In this document: one piece after another, positions 48,739-59,847 of the stretch
Numbering within the stretch: the stretch's first letter is position 1
How the letters are laid out: every line of letters begins with the position of its first letter
From: Bacteroides rodentium JCM 16496
GTDB taxonomy: Bacteria > Bacteroidota > Bacteroidia > Bacteroidales > Bacteroidaceae
Direction of reading: 5' to 3'
Assembly (NCBI RefSeq): GCF_000614125.1
Contig: NZ_BAKJ01000027.1
Location: forward strand, 1 to 64,000
Length of the DNA stretch: 64,000 nt
The notes under the pieces: model-generated
Database searches by the model: none
Told to the model about the DNA's origin: nothing
Seen by the model: the letters and a program-made list of their open reading frames with translations, nothing else
Made by a program: the position numbers and the translations under genes

Positions 48739-49326
48739 TCACAGCACGCCGGCACGTACCCGGCTCAGAGACTCGGGAGTCATTAACAGATAAGATGCTA
48801 TGTGGTTGACTGAGGCACGCCGGGCTATCTCCGGATAATCCCTGACGAAACGCGCATACCGCTCGCGTGAGGTTTCGAAACGCCAAGAGTCTGCTTTATA
48901 TTGGGAAACCATTAAAGAACCCTCCAATAAATGGCGAAGCAGACGGGCTATATGCAGGTAGCGCTCAGAGAGTTCGACCAGTCCTGCATACGAAATGCTC
49001 CAGATGACGCCTTCCTCCAGGGATTCCAGCTGAAGGCAATTACGCCGTCCGGTGAAAAGGCTGACGATACACATAGCGCCGTCACCATCGCAGGCAAAGT
49101 TCTCTGTAATGTCTCGGCCTTCTTTGAAATAGAACTGGCGAAGCAGTCCTTTCTCTACGAAAACAATATCCCTGGCTATATCTTTCTCACTAATCAACAG
49201 TTCTCCTTTGTGCACCTCACGGCGTACAAACAAACCGGCAATGAGCTCCAGCTCCTCAGAAGGGAGTTCATGAAGGCGGCGGGTAAACCGCCGCGCCACT
49301 TCCATGTTGTTTTCCTTAGTCATCAA
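48739..49326 (-). CDS. Crp/Fnr-family transcriptional regulator
   Basis: 195 residues. N-terminal cyclic-nucleotide-binding fold (HKGELLISEKDIARDIVFVEKGLLRQFYF), a central dimer helix, and a C-terminal winged HTH (RASVNHIASYLLMTPESLSRVRAG). Typical of short Bacteroides Crp-like regulators; no Fe-S Cys cluster. Flanked by the real and the relic meaB 3' ends, so it may have arrived with a duplication. Confidence 0.88.
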   Translation of the reverse strand: MMTKENNMEVARRFTRRLHELPSEELELIAGLFVRREVHKGELLISEKDIARDIVFVEKGLLRQFYFKEGRDITENFACDGDGAMCIVSLFTGRRNCLQLESLEEGVIWSISYAGLVELSERYLHIARLLRHLLEGSLMVSQYKADSWRFETSRERYARFVRDYPEIARRASVNHIASYLLMTPESLSRVRAGVL

Positions 49327-49347
49327 TATAGGGAAAGGGATATGCCC

Positions 49348-50450
49348 TTATTTCTTCAGTTCTGCAAAATAGGTGTCCAGCAAGTTCTTGGCAGCCACAA
49401 AAGAAGTCAAGTTGCCTTGTAGCACTTGGTTTTCCTTGCCAGTCAGCATCGCTTCAATCTGCGGATTGTGGTAGAAGCTGTCGCGCAGCTGTTCGTTAAT
49501 GGTCTCGTACATCCAGTATTTGCTTTGCTCATTGCGGCGGTATTCAAAATAGCGTTATCTTTCACAAAATCAATGTATTTGTAGACCATATCCCACACTT
49601 CTTTTACACCAAGATTATAGAAACCGGAATAAGTCAGCACTTGGGGTGTCCAGCCGCTCTCCGGAGCCGGGAAGAGGTGCAGCGCATTACGGAACTGAGT
49701 TGCTGCCAGCCTGGCCCGCTCCAGATTGTCGCCATCAGCCTTATTAATGACAATGCCATCGGCCATTTCCATGATGCCGCGTTTGATGCCTTGCAACTCA
49801 TCGCCCGTACCCGCCAGCTGTATCAGCAGGAAGAAGTCTACCATGGAATGTACGGCAGTCTCACTCTGCCCCACCCCTACCGTCTCTACAAATATCTTGT
49901 CGAAACCGGCAGCCTCACAAAGCACAATCGTTTCACGCGTCTTGCGTGCCACGCCACCCAGCGAACCGGCAGAGGGACTGGGACGTATAAAGGATTTGGG
50001 ATGAACGGAGAGTTTCTCCATACGCGTCTTATCACCGAGAATACTACCTTTGCTGCGTTCGCTGCTCGGGTCAATGGCAAGAACGGCCAACTTGCCGCCG
50101 TGTTCCTCCAGTACATGCAAGCCAAATACATCAATAGAGGTACTTTTACCGGCACCGGGCACGCCACTGATACCCACACGGACAGAGTTGCCCGAATAGG
50201 GCAAACACTTCTCTATCACCTCCTGCGCCACAGCCTGGTGCTCCGGTTTCACACTTTCCACCAGTGTCACAGCCTGGCTGAGTACCGTAACATCACCTTT
50301 CACTATACCCTCCACATAGTCTGATACGGAAAGCTCGCGTTTCTTCCGCCTGGGACGGTTCTTCAAGTAAGGATTGACCGATGAAGGTTGCTCAATGCCT
50401 GCATTGACAACCAAGCCTTTATATGCTTCATTATTTTCGGGATGTTCCAT
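49348..50450 (-). CDS. meaB: Methylmalonyl-CoA mutase-associated GTPase MeaB, frameshifted
   Basis: G3E-type GTPase that loads and protects B12-dependent methylmalonyl-CoA mutase. P-loop GISGVPGAGKSTSIDVFG near 95, FIRPSPSAGSLGG, IFVETVGVGQSE and IVINKADGDN. A one-base loss at 49550-49555 (AACGGCTAT reads AACGCTAT) shifts the frame; the true C-terminus continues as YFEYRRNEQSKYWM and ends with a TAA at 49348-49350, about 368 residues in all. Confidence 0.94.
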
Positions 50451-50456
50451 GGTTTA

Positions 50457-50577
50457 ATGTGCTAATATGGTTAATATGCTAATGTGCTAATATGAGGAAT
50501 GTGCTGAATATATTAATAAGCTTTTATGATAATCTCTACTATCTCCATTAGCATATTGGCACATTCCTCACATCAAT
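50457..50577. repeat. Inverted GCTAATATGCTAATGTGC repeat
   Basis: Left arm of ATGTGCTAAT/ATATGCTAAT units (50457-50505) and right arm CCATTAGCATATTGGCACATTCCTCACAT (50545-50577). Lies between meaB and the DUF1573 gene. Confidence 0.85.
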
Positions 50578-50580
50578 ACA

Positions 50581-51645
50581 TTACTTAATATTGATTTCGA
50601 CTTTCGGTTGCATCGGGTCATTGGTAATCATCAACAGACGCAGATGACGACGCTTCTTGCCTATATTCTTCTTCACTACCGTTACCCGCAGTCGGGTGCT
50701 TTCGCCGGGTTGCAATACGCTCTTCTTGAGGTTAACTCCCACTGCCGGGTGGAATACCTGAAGCTTGTTTATCTGTAAAGGAGAACGCCCGGTATTGGTA
50801 ATGGTAATATCTTGACGTGCTTTTGACTTCTTGGCCAATATCGCACTCATATCAACTTCTTTGGTAGAAAGGTTGATGGCAGGAGCATTTGCCTTCTCCA
50901 CTTCCGTCATTCCGGAGAAATCCGGTAAAAGAATGGCAGAAACGGGAATTTCGTTTTCATCGCCCACCTTGTCACCGGAGAAGCGAGAAAGATAGACCGA
51001 CGCTTGAGTCAGTCCGAGGTCAGTCAGTCTTTCCGAATTCAATGTAAGTGTAATCACTCCTTTTTCTCCCTTTTGCAATACATTGGGTTCTACTTTTGTC
51101 TGCAAATAAGGGGGCAGATGCATCAGTACCGGTTCATAAGGACGGTCGGAAAGATTGACCACACCGATATGAATCACCGGCTGCTCACCATGCTGAATAT
51201 CGGGAAAGTCGAGGCTGTTCTTGTCAATACGTATCTGGCCGATAAGATAAGGATGCGTCTTGGTAAAGTCCTTGATTTCCTGTACTACTTCACCATTGAA
51301 CTTCAAATAGACCAAATTGGGTTGCGCATTGCTGTAAATAGCCACGGATTTCTGGAAATGTCCCAATGCCTTGGCGTCAAAAGTCACATTTACTGTTCCT
51401 TTTGCCCCCGGAGCAATAGGCGTTTTTGTCCATTGGGCTACGGAGCAAGCACAATCCGGCTCCACTTCTGTAAGCACTAAAGGCCGGTCACCCGTATTGG
51501 TGATGGTATATTGCACAGTCACGGGATGCTTCCATTCTATCTGACCGAAACTGTACATCTCTGTATTCGAGGTAAAACGAGCTTGCGCTACGGCAGTCAA
51601 TGCCACACTTGCAAGCACATATAAAGTTATCAATATCCGCTTCAT
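50581..51645 (-). CDS. DUF1573 domain protein, exported
   Basis: 354 residues with signal peptide (ITLYVLASVALTAVAQ). Three immunoglobulin-like DUF1573 repeats; the first has the conserved TNTGDRPLVLTEVEPDCACSVAQW (Cys-x-Cys), the last ITNTGRSPLQINKLQVF. Function unknown; periplasmic. Confidence 0.88.
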   Translation of the reverse strand: MKRILITLYVLASVALTAVAQARFTSNTEMYSFGQIEWKHPVTVQYTITNTGDRPLVLTEVEPDCACSVAQWTKTPIAPGAKGTVNVTFDAKALGHFQKSVAIYSNAQPNLVYLKFNGEVVQEIKDFTKTHPYLIGQIRIDKNSLDFPDIQHGEQPVIHIGVVNLSDRPYEPVLMHLPPYLQTKVEPNVLQKGEKGVITLTLNSERLTDLGLTQASVYLSRFSGDKVGDENEIPVSAILLPDFSGMTEVEKANAPAINLSTKEVDMSAILAKKSKARQDITITNTGRSPLQINKLQVFHPAVGVNLKKSVLQPGESTRLRVTVVKKNIGKKRRHLRLLMITNDPMQPKVEINIK

Positions 51646-51818
51646 CTATTTTTCTTAATATCAAGATTTCCTAATTCTGCTACTCTCATTCAATATTAGT
51701 CGGACAAAAATAGGTGTTTTTAGCGAGAGTACCTAAAATAGCGGAGCGCAATTTCTGCATATTGCGCCACACAGTCATCTTCATCAACAAATCCGGCAAG
51801 GATGGAAAGTTTCATTTT

Positions 51819-51857
51819 CTCCGGCACCGGGAAGCCCAGCCCTCCTCGGTGCCGGAG
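51819..51857. repeat. Hairpin CTCCGGCACCG/CGGTGCCGGAG
   Basis: An 11-bp perfect stem in the 243-base gap downstream of the AAA ATPase stop. No T run, so not clearly a terminator. The rest of 51646-51888 shows no gene. Confidence 0.5.
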
Positions 51858-51888
51858 AGATACACCATCTGACGACTTCATATGTGCA

Positions 51889-53028
51889 TTATATTCCCAA
51901 CTCCCTTTTTAACCACACTTTCATCACCGGATCGGGAATGACAACTTGCCGTTTCTCGACCTCTATAAGTTCCTTTTTGACTAATGCTCTTTTCACGATA
52001 CTTACATTTGCAGATGAACCGAGCTGGTATTTTTGTAAAACCTCTTGTGTGGTAAATTCACTATGAACTCCGTCTATGGCAGCTCGTAGAAAATTCATCT
52101 GATAGGTAGTAAGACTCTCGGTCTGCTTTTCGAATAATGGGGTATTCTGATCGATGATATCCTGATATGCCGCCTCAAAATCCTGTTCGGTAGCGGTTCC
52201 ATCCGTATGAATCCATACCAACCACGCCAACTGCTGTACATAAGACGAGTGATTGTCCACTATTTGACATATCCTTTCGGCCAACTCTCTTGAGATCTGC
52301 TTGCCCGTAGCTTCAAAACGACTGCATATATAACCTACCCAATCCGATGTACCGATTTTCGATAGATAAATGGCATCACCGAATTTATAGAATGGCAGGC
52401 TCTTTTTCTCGAATAATTCATTCATCAAATGCTTCTTGCTGCCGAACAGACAATAGGATACCGACTTTTGCAGTTGCCATACGGAACGCAGCCGCTTCTG
52501 GAATGTCTTAGAGTCCTTGAACTCGGCAATCTGCTGGAACTCGTCGATACACACAACGATATTGCAGCCTTTCTTCTGCGCTATTTTCTCCGGAAGCTGC
52601 AAAATCTCATCCACATCGTTGCTCTTTGGATTCATCTCAAGTGAAACGGAGAAATCCGTCATCGGATCTGTACCCATTGAGATTTTCGGGCTGATACGGG
52701 ACAGAAATAATTTTACGTTTTCCAACCACTCATCCAATTTAGAAGATGTCTGTTTGAGGACAGCAGCCGCAAATGCATCATAGAAATCCTTATCACTGCG
52801 ACACGAGAAAATATCGAGATACACGATTTTTAGTTTGTCGGATTGCGCCAAACGACACACTTTCTGCACCAACGAGGTCTTACCCCAACGACGAGGTGAA
52901 ATCAGTACGGTATTGACACCATGCCGGAAATTCAGCAACAGACGCTCCGTTTCTTTCTCTCGATCGGTAAAATTATCACCCGATGTGGCAACGCCGAATA
53001 TAAAAGGCTTGTTCTCCATAATCTTCAA
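51889..53028 (-). CDS. AAA ATPase of the archaeal-type (PF01637-like) family
   Basis: 379 residues. Walker A LISPRRWGKTSL (43-53), Walker B NIVVCIDEFQQI near 170, sensor region YCLFGSKKHLMNELF, then a C-terminal winged-helix-like domain (EFTTQEVLQKYQLGSSANVSIVKRAL). Many paralogues in Bacteroides; the role is unclear. The second Met (53019, MENKPFIFG) is likely the true start. Confidence 0.88.
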   Translation of the reverse strand: MKIMENKPFIFGVATSGDNFTDREKETERLLLNFRHGVNTVLISPRRWGKTSLVQKVCRLAQSDKLKIVYLDIFSCRSDKDFYDAFAAAVLKQTSSKLDEWLENVKLFLSRISPKISMGTDPMTDFSVSLEMNPKSNDVDEILQLPEKIAQKKGCNIVVCIDEFQQIAEFKDSKTFQKRLRSVWQLQKSVSYCLFGSKKHLMNELFEKKSLPFYKFGDAIYLSKIGTSDWVGYICSRFEATGKQISRELAERICQIVDNHSSYVQQLAWLVWIHTDGTATEQDFEAAYQDIIDQNTPLFEKQTESLTTYQMNFLRAAIDGVHSEFTTQEVLQKYQLGSSANVSIVKRALVKKELIEVEKRQVVIPDPVMKVWLKRELGI

Positions 53029-53042
53029 ATTTCATTCAAACG

Positions 53043-53050
53043 CAAAGGTA
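53043..53050 (-). promoter_or_regulatory. -7 box of the AAA ATPase gene
   Basis: The minus strand reads TACCTTTG, 15-24 bases before the start. Confidence 0.45.
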
Positions 53051-53150
53051 CAAAACATTGTTATTACTAACACTTTTATTACTAATAAAATTATTACAGC
53101 CGTATACTTTCTCGTATAAAACCATGTTTTACACCCCTATAGCTCTCACA

Positions 53151-56100
53151 TCACTTTATGACGATTATCCCTCCCGCCGAATGCGAAACATACTCCGGAG
53201 CATATGCACACTGTATAGTGGCAAGCCCCGTTTCGTATGTTCCGCCACGGGCTATGCGATAACTGTGCTCCAAGACATAAACGCCTTTGCCCAAATGGTC
53301 GAAGAAGAAATTGGTTGCGGCATCTTCCACTTCTGCATAATAACCGAGGCCATTACTCCAACGATAACCGGAAAGCGAGCCTATAGGTTCAAAGCAGGCA
53401 CCCCGCTGGTCTTTCAACTGAACAAAATCCATAGCACGGTCCAAACGGATAGTCAAACGGGCCACTATTTTATCACCGACGGATAATACGGTCCCTTCCG
53501 TAACCGGTTGCAAGGACTTGCTGCCACCGACCGATATACGCTCTACATAAAGTTTCTTCTCTACATTCAATTCACCCCCCTGCTGCTTTACATCAGATAT
53601 GGGTGACAGATACTGGGCATAAACAGCTCCCCAGGCAATGCCTGCATCCCGTTTCTCTACCGTGACGGTTTTAGCTTTCAGCTCCGGACTTCCTTGAGCG
53701 AAGGTTTCTTTGACATAACCCAAACCCGGGATTATGGTCTTTGCAGGCGACAATGTTTCCAAAACTTTGTTACCTAACGTGATACGTACGTCTCCCCGGC
53801 TTTCCAGCAGATTAGTACCCTGACAAAGCAATGCATAAACAGCATCAGCCGTTGCAACCGGAGAATTCCAACTGGTAGTCTGCTTCTGTTTCAGCAGCCA
53901 GAGTTTCATTTCCTCCACTAAAGCATCGTTACCACCTGCCATACGCAGGGCTTCCATTACTTCCACATGGGCAGGGATGGGCAGCATACCCCAGTTATAC
54001 GGATTTGCTTGGAAAGCAAAGTATGCACCAGTTCATCTGTCTGTACCAGATGTTCCTTGAGGGAAGCTATAAATTCATTCGCCTCGACTGTACGCCCTGC
54101 GGCTTTTAGAATAATGGCAGATTGAGCTTTGCAGCTCATGGTTCCATCTTTAAGATTGGTACCTACTTTTGATAGGAAATAGCGGTAAGCCGCTTGATTC
54201 TCTGCCGGCACTTGTTCGCCGCTAAGGGCTATCAGATACAGATATGTCATTGCTGATTCGGAGTTGGCAGTAATCTTGGCACCGTTTTTTTCCGCTTTAC
54301 GGATATTGCGATACTCTTCCAAAGCCTGCCGATTCAAATAGCCGAAAGCTTTCTGCCGTATGGCGGCAACTTCTTCAGGCAGTTCATTTTTCGTCAGCAG
54401 AGGAAGACGAACAAGTAATTCTGTAATATAGCCAGTTATATAGCGGCTGCCGGACATTCCCTTATACCAGCTCCATCCACCGTCTTCACCCTGCAATTCT
54501 TTCAATTTGGTAAAAGCGGAAAGATTGCGGTTATTCAGTTGGTTGATATCAAAGAGCGTGGCAATACGTGCCTGCTGTTCGGCTTCAGTAGTAGCTTCCA
54601 GTACCCACGGAGACTCGCTGAGCAGGATATTCTTCACATCCTGATTCTTCTCCAACTGGCTGAGGAAGGTTTCTTTCGTGCCACCGGCAGCCTTCCAACT
54701 GTCAAATACAGTCTTAATGCGGGGCTGGCTGTTGGCAATGAAGCTTGCCAGACTATTGGCATACCAAGCTGTAGCCCAAGAAATGGCATTATCATTGGCA
54801 GGCAGGCTCAATGCCGGCAACGCTTGTACGGCATACCAAGCCGGATTCCCGGTAAATTCTACAGTCAGACGACGGTCTGTCGCTGTACGGCTATTATGGT
54901 TGAAAAGGCTATCTAATGAGAACGTACGGGTCTCCTCGCCGCGGATAGGCATAGCAAGCGTTTCCGTAATATACTCCTTATTACTTAATACGGGCAACAG
55001 ATGCTGCTCGCCATCGCTAAATGTACCTCCATCGGCAACCATACGAATACCAAGCAAATCATAGCGGTCGGACACTTCAAAATGGAAGTTGACGGCAGTA
55101 TTTCTTCCTGCTTCTACCGAGAACTTCTGACGTTGAGTAGCAATAACTTTCTCCGTTATAGGGTCGAACAGCGTGAATACTGCTGTTCCTTTCACCGCTT
55201 TACCCGTCAGATTGGCTATTGTTCCGGCTATCTGCGTTTTATCTCCAACGCGGACAAACCGAGGCATATTCGGAGTCAGCATAAACTCCTTGGCTGTTAC
55301 AACGGAAGCATCCAACATCCCAGTCAGCATATCCTTAGTATGTGAGTAACCACGGAAATTCCAACGAGTCAGGCTCTGCGGCATCGTAAAGGAAAACGCA
55401 AGCTCCCCTTGTTCGTTTGTACGAAGTTGAGGATAAAAAAAGGCTGTTTCGGCAAAGTTGGTGCGAAGCCCCTCAATAGGTTGCAAGGCCTCGCCAACCG
55501 GTATCGTTTCCGATTCAAAAACAACATCTTCCACCGCGTCTTCCGCTACTTGTGCAGGAACATATTTCACTTCAACGGCATTCCCGGATTCTGCTTTGGA
55601 AGCAAGCATCGGCTGGTTGGCACCACGTATTCTAAGATTACCGGTCAAAGAGCTATTCCGGGTAGTCCCATACCCCACAACACTTACTTCTTCCAAAAGC
55701 GCATTGTCTTCTACCATCACTATCCGCATCCTTCCATCCATATAAGGAGAACAGAAGTAGTCAAACGACCATACCGGAACCTTCCAAGCCTTCAACGGGA
55801 AATAAACGGAGAAGTAATTGCTATTATAACGGCTCGCACCACGGAATGCCCCATACAGATTATCCGGATAGAAAACCCGTAGTATCTGGTTACTCTTATA
55901 AATCTTATCCAGTGAAGCGTCGTACATCGTAGCCAACATCTCAGCCGCAGCAGGCATACCTTGAGGCGTCTTTATGACGAGCTTCCACTCTTCTTCCTGT
56001 CCGGGACGCAAACGGTCACGGAACACTTCCCATTTCATGTCGAGAGCACGTTCCGGCTGCCGCTTCTTCAGCTCAACCTGATGACTGTACATCTCGCCAT

Positions 56101-59046
56101 CTTTCACAAAACTGAAAAGAATGGTGATTCCCTTGCCATATGCTTCCTTATAAGGGAATTCCATACGGATAATAGTATCATTCAACTGCAACACACGGCT
56201 TTCAATGCGTTTTCTGTCACAAAATACATCCATCAGCACATATGCATCCCGATAAGAAGTCCCCACAAGAAAAGCGGCAGGGTGCTGTACATCAAATTCC
56301 TCATTTTCTTTATAATAAAAGAAATCTGTAAACGCAGCCGGACGCTTGTCACTCTTTGAAAAGAGCATGAAACTGTCACTGCCATATGCCCCGTTATTCT
56401 CTTCACGTCCTAAACTATCACGTACAGAAAGTTTCAAGCGATAGTTACCTGAAGGAAGCTTGTTCCAAGCCGAAAAATCCTGGAGCTGATTGGCCATGAA
56501 GTCTCCCTCTAATATTACATCAGTCAAAGGGTCAGAGTCTCCTATATTCCTCCCCCTATCTCGTTCTGTTAATGGATACAGACAATAGGAGCCTTCCATA
56601 TCTTGAGGAATATTCATTATGTTATTCACTCCAAAAATGAACAGCATGCTATCTTCCTTACAAACATATTGAGGCAGACGAACATCAAAGGAATAAGCCT
56701 TAGGACCTGCCAACAAGTTATACGAAGCGGATTGCGTTTCACCGGCCTCATCCGTCACTACCGCCTCCACATGATAAGTATACACACTCCCATACCCGTC
56801 TGTATCTACAGCCGGAGCTTCCAAAGTCAAGGGTATGGAAAAATCCCCGTTGGTATCCAATTGTATGGTGTCAGACAATAATGGTTTATCAGCATTGCTC
56901 CAATAACCAGGTCTCGGATTCCGGCGAGTCACCGTATATGCCAATGGCACATCCTGCACCATCATGCCATTGAAGGCCTTGACATTTCCTTTCAACACGA
57001 CCTTGTCACCCAACCGGTAAGCTTCCGAAACCGGAGTGAAGGCAATCTCGAACGTAGGTCGCTTGTACTCCTCTACCCTAAAAGTGACAGTAGATTGAGG
57101 CTCTTTGGTTCGTATGCTGAACATGCCATTCAGGCAAGCTGCCGGAAGTACAAACTCCGTAGCAAAAGAGCCGAAATCATTGGTCCGCACCTTCCTGGTG
57201 GCAAGTTCCTTGCGGTTGGCATCCAACAAGACAAGCTCATAATCAACTCCTTGTAGTACCTGGGCGCTATCACTATTCTGCTTGTAAGCTATCCCTTTTA
57301 CATGAACGGTCTGCCCGGGGCGATAAAGCGAACGGTCTGTCAGCAATGCCATCTGCCTCCAATCTGTATCCTTAATACCGTAATAAGGATGATTCATATA
57401 AACGTTCTGCGGCATCATGCTGTGTCTCCGCCTTTACGCGCCACATAACTTCGGATTCCACTCTGCCAGAGTAATACAGCTTTCCCCCCGGCATCAGTCA
57501 GTACCTCTGCCATCACTTTTCTATTCTTCTCACCATAAGAAGAGTAGAAACTCACCTTGGCACCAGCAATCGGCTGTCCACTATGGGCATCCAATGTAGC
57601 CACTTCCATACGGTTGTCACCCAAATCCAATGTCAGCACCTTGAAGCGGGTAGATACCAAGAATTTATCATCTGTACGGGCCGTTTCAGTATCTGGTACT
57701 ATTTGAAGAATATAGACTCCCGTTTCCCGAGGAATCATGAACTTAAATACAGTGTCCGAGGCAAGATAAGGGACATCTTCAGGCAATTTATCCTTGCCTG
57801 GCAACGGCTTTAAACCAAAATGCGTGGAAGAAAACTTCCGGGCATACTTTCTATAAGTATCTTTATTTATACCATGGTCCATCCAAGGTACTTCACTTAA
57901 AGTAGTGGTATATAAGTTGAGAGTGAAGCCCTCGATATTACGATAATGCAGCCTCATATTCACCGAATCGCCGGGATAACCGCTTTCATTCATAGTCAGA
58001 ATGAGTTCAGGCTGTAAAATCTGTTCACGGATATTTTTCAACTCATTGATACGCTTATACGCAGGATAGCGCTTCAAGCCTTCTTCACAGACTTTTAGAG
58101 CCTCAGCAGCGCGTTTAGGTTCCAAACGGCGCAGGTGGTTGGCTTTATGAATGTAAACCTCGGCACAAACCTCTCGTGAACCGTATTCCTTTATCAATTT
58201 ATCCAAAACCTCAAGATATTCCCGATTAGCCTTTTCCTGACGCATTCGGAAAGTAGGATAAGGCTGCTGGCTGATACCACCGGTCAGCTTCCAGTTCCAA
58301 TAATCAAGAGAACAGAGCAACATAGCATCTTCCGAACCGGCACGATGGCGATAAGCATTCATCATATCCAGATAAATCCTTTCGATACGGGTCTGTACCA
58401 AAGAATCCACATTGAAAACATCCAGTTTCCGATAAGCATCCACAGCACGGCTTACCAATAGATGGTACATATCGTGCCCATAGAACCGGCTACCGTCTTC
58501 CAACACCACAAAAGGCACATATTGTTCTGCAAATGTATCGAGCAAGCGGATGGAATCCTGCAAAGATGCACGGTTACACCTATCTATTTTATCCACAAAC
58601 TGGCTGATACTCCACTCACGGATATCTTCCGGAACCTCGTCAACAGCCAGTAGAGTACGTGACAGCAAGACACGGCGATTCTTCCGCATCAAGTCAGCAT
58701 ATTCATATGCCAACAAAGAGTGTAGAATAGCCTTGTTCACCGGATTCCTCTCCAATTGTGCCCAAGATTCCATATATTTCAGACTGGAGTAAAGGCTGTC
58801 CGGAGTCAGCCCCTCTTGATAAGTCTCCCTACAAATGTAGGCTTTCAACATTTGCGGAGCATTCTGCTCTTGCCGACCTTTCCGATAGATTTCATCAGTC
58901 AGTTTTATTACTGTTTGAGGCAGGCTTTTCTTTTGGGCCTGCTCCACCTGCTTCCACAACTTGTCGTACGTCTGCGCATACAATGCCGAAGCCCCAAATG
59001 TAACCAGCAGCAACAATATGCTACAAATTCTTTGATTTACTCTCAT
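53151..59046 (-). CDS. Alpha-2-macroglobulin-like protein with plug-like motif, twice frameshifted
   Basis: About 1965 residues once two one-base losses are restored, at 57418-57421 (next to ACAGC) and 54016-54021 (CATACTTTTGC reads CATACTTTGC). Signal peptide at the N-terminus, then a TPR-like region, MG2-type domains (DRSLYRPGQTVHVKGIAYKQ, VEEYKRPTFEIAF), the A2M core FSFTMPQSLTRWNFRGYSH, and a C-terminal thioester-type helical domain plus a bait-like end. The thioester CxEQ is missing; the region reads LPANDNAISWATAWY. Near residue 1119 is LEEVSVVGYGTTRNSSLTG, like the start of a SusC plug. Probably periplasmic or surface; substrate unknown. Confidence 0.87.
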
Positions 59047-59144
59047 GATTATTCGTTTGTTAGTCTTTGTATTAACAACAAAGAAAGTGAATAAAGTTCA
59101 AACAAATGTACTTTTGGATATAAAAAATCTTATTCTACTCCTAC

Positions 59145-59181
59145 AAAAAACAAGGGATATGTTTTGCAAACATATCCCTTG
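59145..59181 (-). terminator. Terminator of the small-peptide operon
   Basis: CAAGGGATATGTTT and AAACATATCCCTTG form a 14-bp perfect stem with a 3-base loop, followed on the minus strand by six T. It isolates the peptide genes from the downstream A2M gene. Confidence 0.9.
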
Positions 59182-59205
59182 TTCTATACTTAAATGTTAG
59201 TGTAC

Positions 59206-59301
59206 TCACATTTGGAGACTATAATATCTCATTGCCTCCATCCAATTCTTACCAGCTGCGGTAAGAATGTGCTTAAATGAATTTGCAATCTTCTTTTTCA
59301 T
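59206..59301 (-). CDS. Small peptide 1 (31 residues), tandem peptide family
   Basis: 31 codons from ATG at 59301 to TGA, too short for routine gene calling. Begins MKKKIANSFKHILTAAGKN; net positive, with an amphipathic pattern (I5, F9, I12, L13, W20, M24). Shares MKxK(I/V)xxS(F/L)(K/R)xIL...G(K/R)N with peptide 2. Preceded by a leader, GGTATTGGTTTAAT...AAGATT, that is nearly identical to that of peptide 2. Translation is inferred. Confidence 0.6.
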   Translation of the reverse strand: MKKKIANSFKHILTAAGKNWMEAMRYYSLQM

Positions 59302-59368
59302 AATCTTAAAAAATTAAACCAATACCTAAACTGGAGTTTAGCCTGCAAACGGCCAGACTCTTACATTC

Positions 59369-59461
59369 TTACTTTTTTAGGGTGTAGCCCATTGACAACG
59401 CTTCATTTCTGCCGACTTCGGCAAGAATGCGTCTTAATGATTTCATGACTTTTTCTTTCAT
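59369..59461 (-). CDS. Small peptide 2 (30 residues), tandem peptide family
   Basis: 30 codons from ATG 59461 to TAA. Begins MKEKVMKSLRRILAEVGRN and ends GYTLKK; basic and amphipathic. The leader GGTATTAGTTTAAAATTTAAGGTT precedes it (59462-59485). Gaps to its neighbours are 73 and 67 bases. Confidence 0.6.
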   Translation of the reverse strand: MKEKVMKSLRRILAEVGRNEALSMGYTLKK

Positions 59462-59534
59462 AACCTTAAATTTTAAACTAATACCTGAAAACTAAAATTC
59501 AATACTTCACGAAAGGGGGGGAATGCTTAAAGCA

Positions 59535-59600
59535 TTACGTAACCCCAAATGTTCTTATCGGCTTCGCGACATGCTTAAAAAAACTCTTTAACATTTTCAT
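59535..59600 (-). CDS. Small peptide 3 (21 residues), tandem peptide family
   Basis: 21 codons from ATG 59600 to TAA; MKMLKSFFKHVAKPIRTFGV with a net charge of about +5. The KSFFKHV core matches SFKHIL of peptide 1. First in the operon and preceded, unusually for Bacteroides, by a perfect AGGAGG (59609-59614) 8 bases before the ATG, supporting translation. Confidence 0.6.
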   Translation of the reverse strand: MKMLKSFFKHVAKPIRTFGVT

Positions 59601-59608
59601 TTTGTTAT

Positions 59609-59614
59609 CCTCCT
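59609..59614 (-). promoter_or_regulatory. Shine-Dalgarno AGGAGG of peptide 3
   Basis: A perfect anti-16S match 8 bases before the ATG. Almost no other gene in the window has one. Confidence 0.6.
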
Positions 59615-59677
59615 AAAATCAATCTTGTTATCCTTAAAAAATCTACTAGTTTTCTATTGTTTTCATGTTTTACAACA

Positions 59678-59707
59678 CAAAAATAGAGCCTTTGTTCAAG
59701 ATAACAA
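59678..59707 (-). promoter_or_regulatory. Promoter of the small-peptide operon
   Basis: On the minus strand TTG (59705-59707), a 19-base spacer and TATTTTTG (59678-59685). Same layout as the kinase promoter at 36457-36486. Leader of about 70 bases to peptide 3. Confidence 0.7.
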
Positions 59708-59847
59708 GCAAAAAACGGATATAAAATATGTTCTATAACATATTTCTTGACTTAGGTCAATTTTTAGGGAGAAAGTGCAAGGATATTGACATACCATTGT
59801 AATAAGTCTGGGACATTCTGGCAGAAAGAGGACAAACTGTCACAGAC

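Noticed and set aside
59206..59600. Bacteroidetocin-like or double-glycine bacteriocin precursors
   Set aside because: The peptides have no GG leader site and no Cys pairs, and no peptidase-transporter gene is adjacent.
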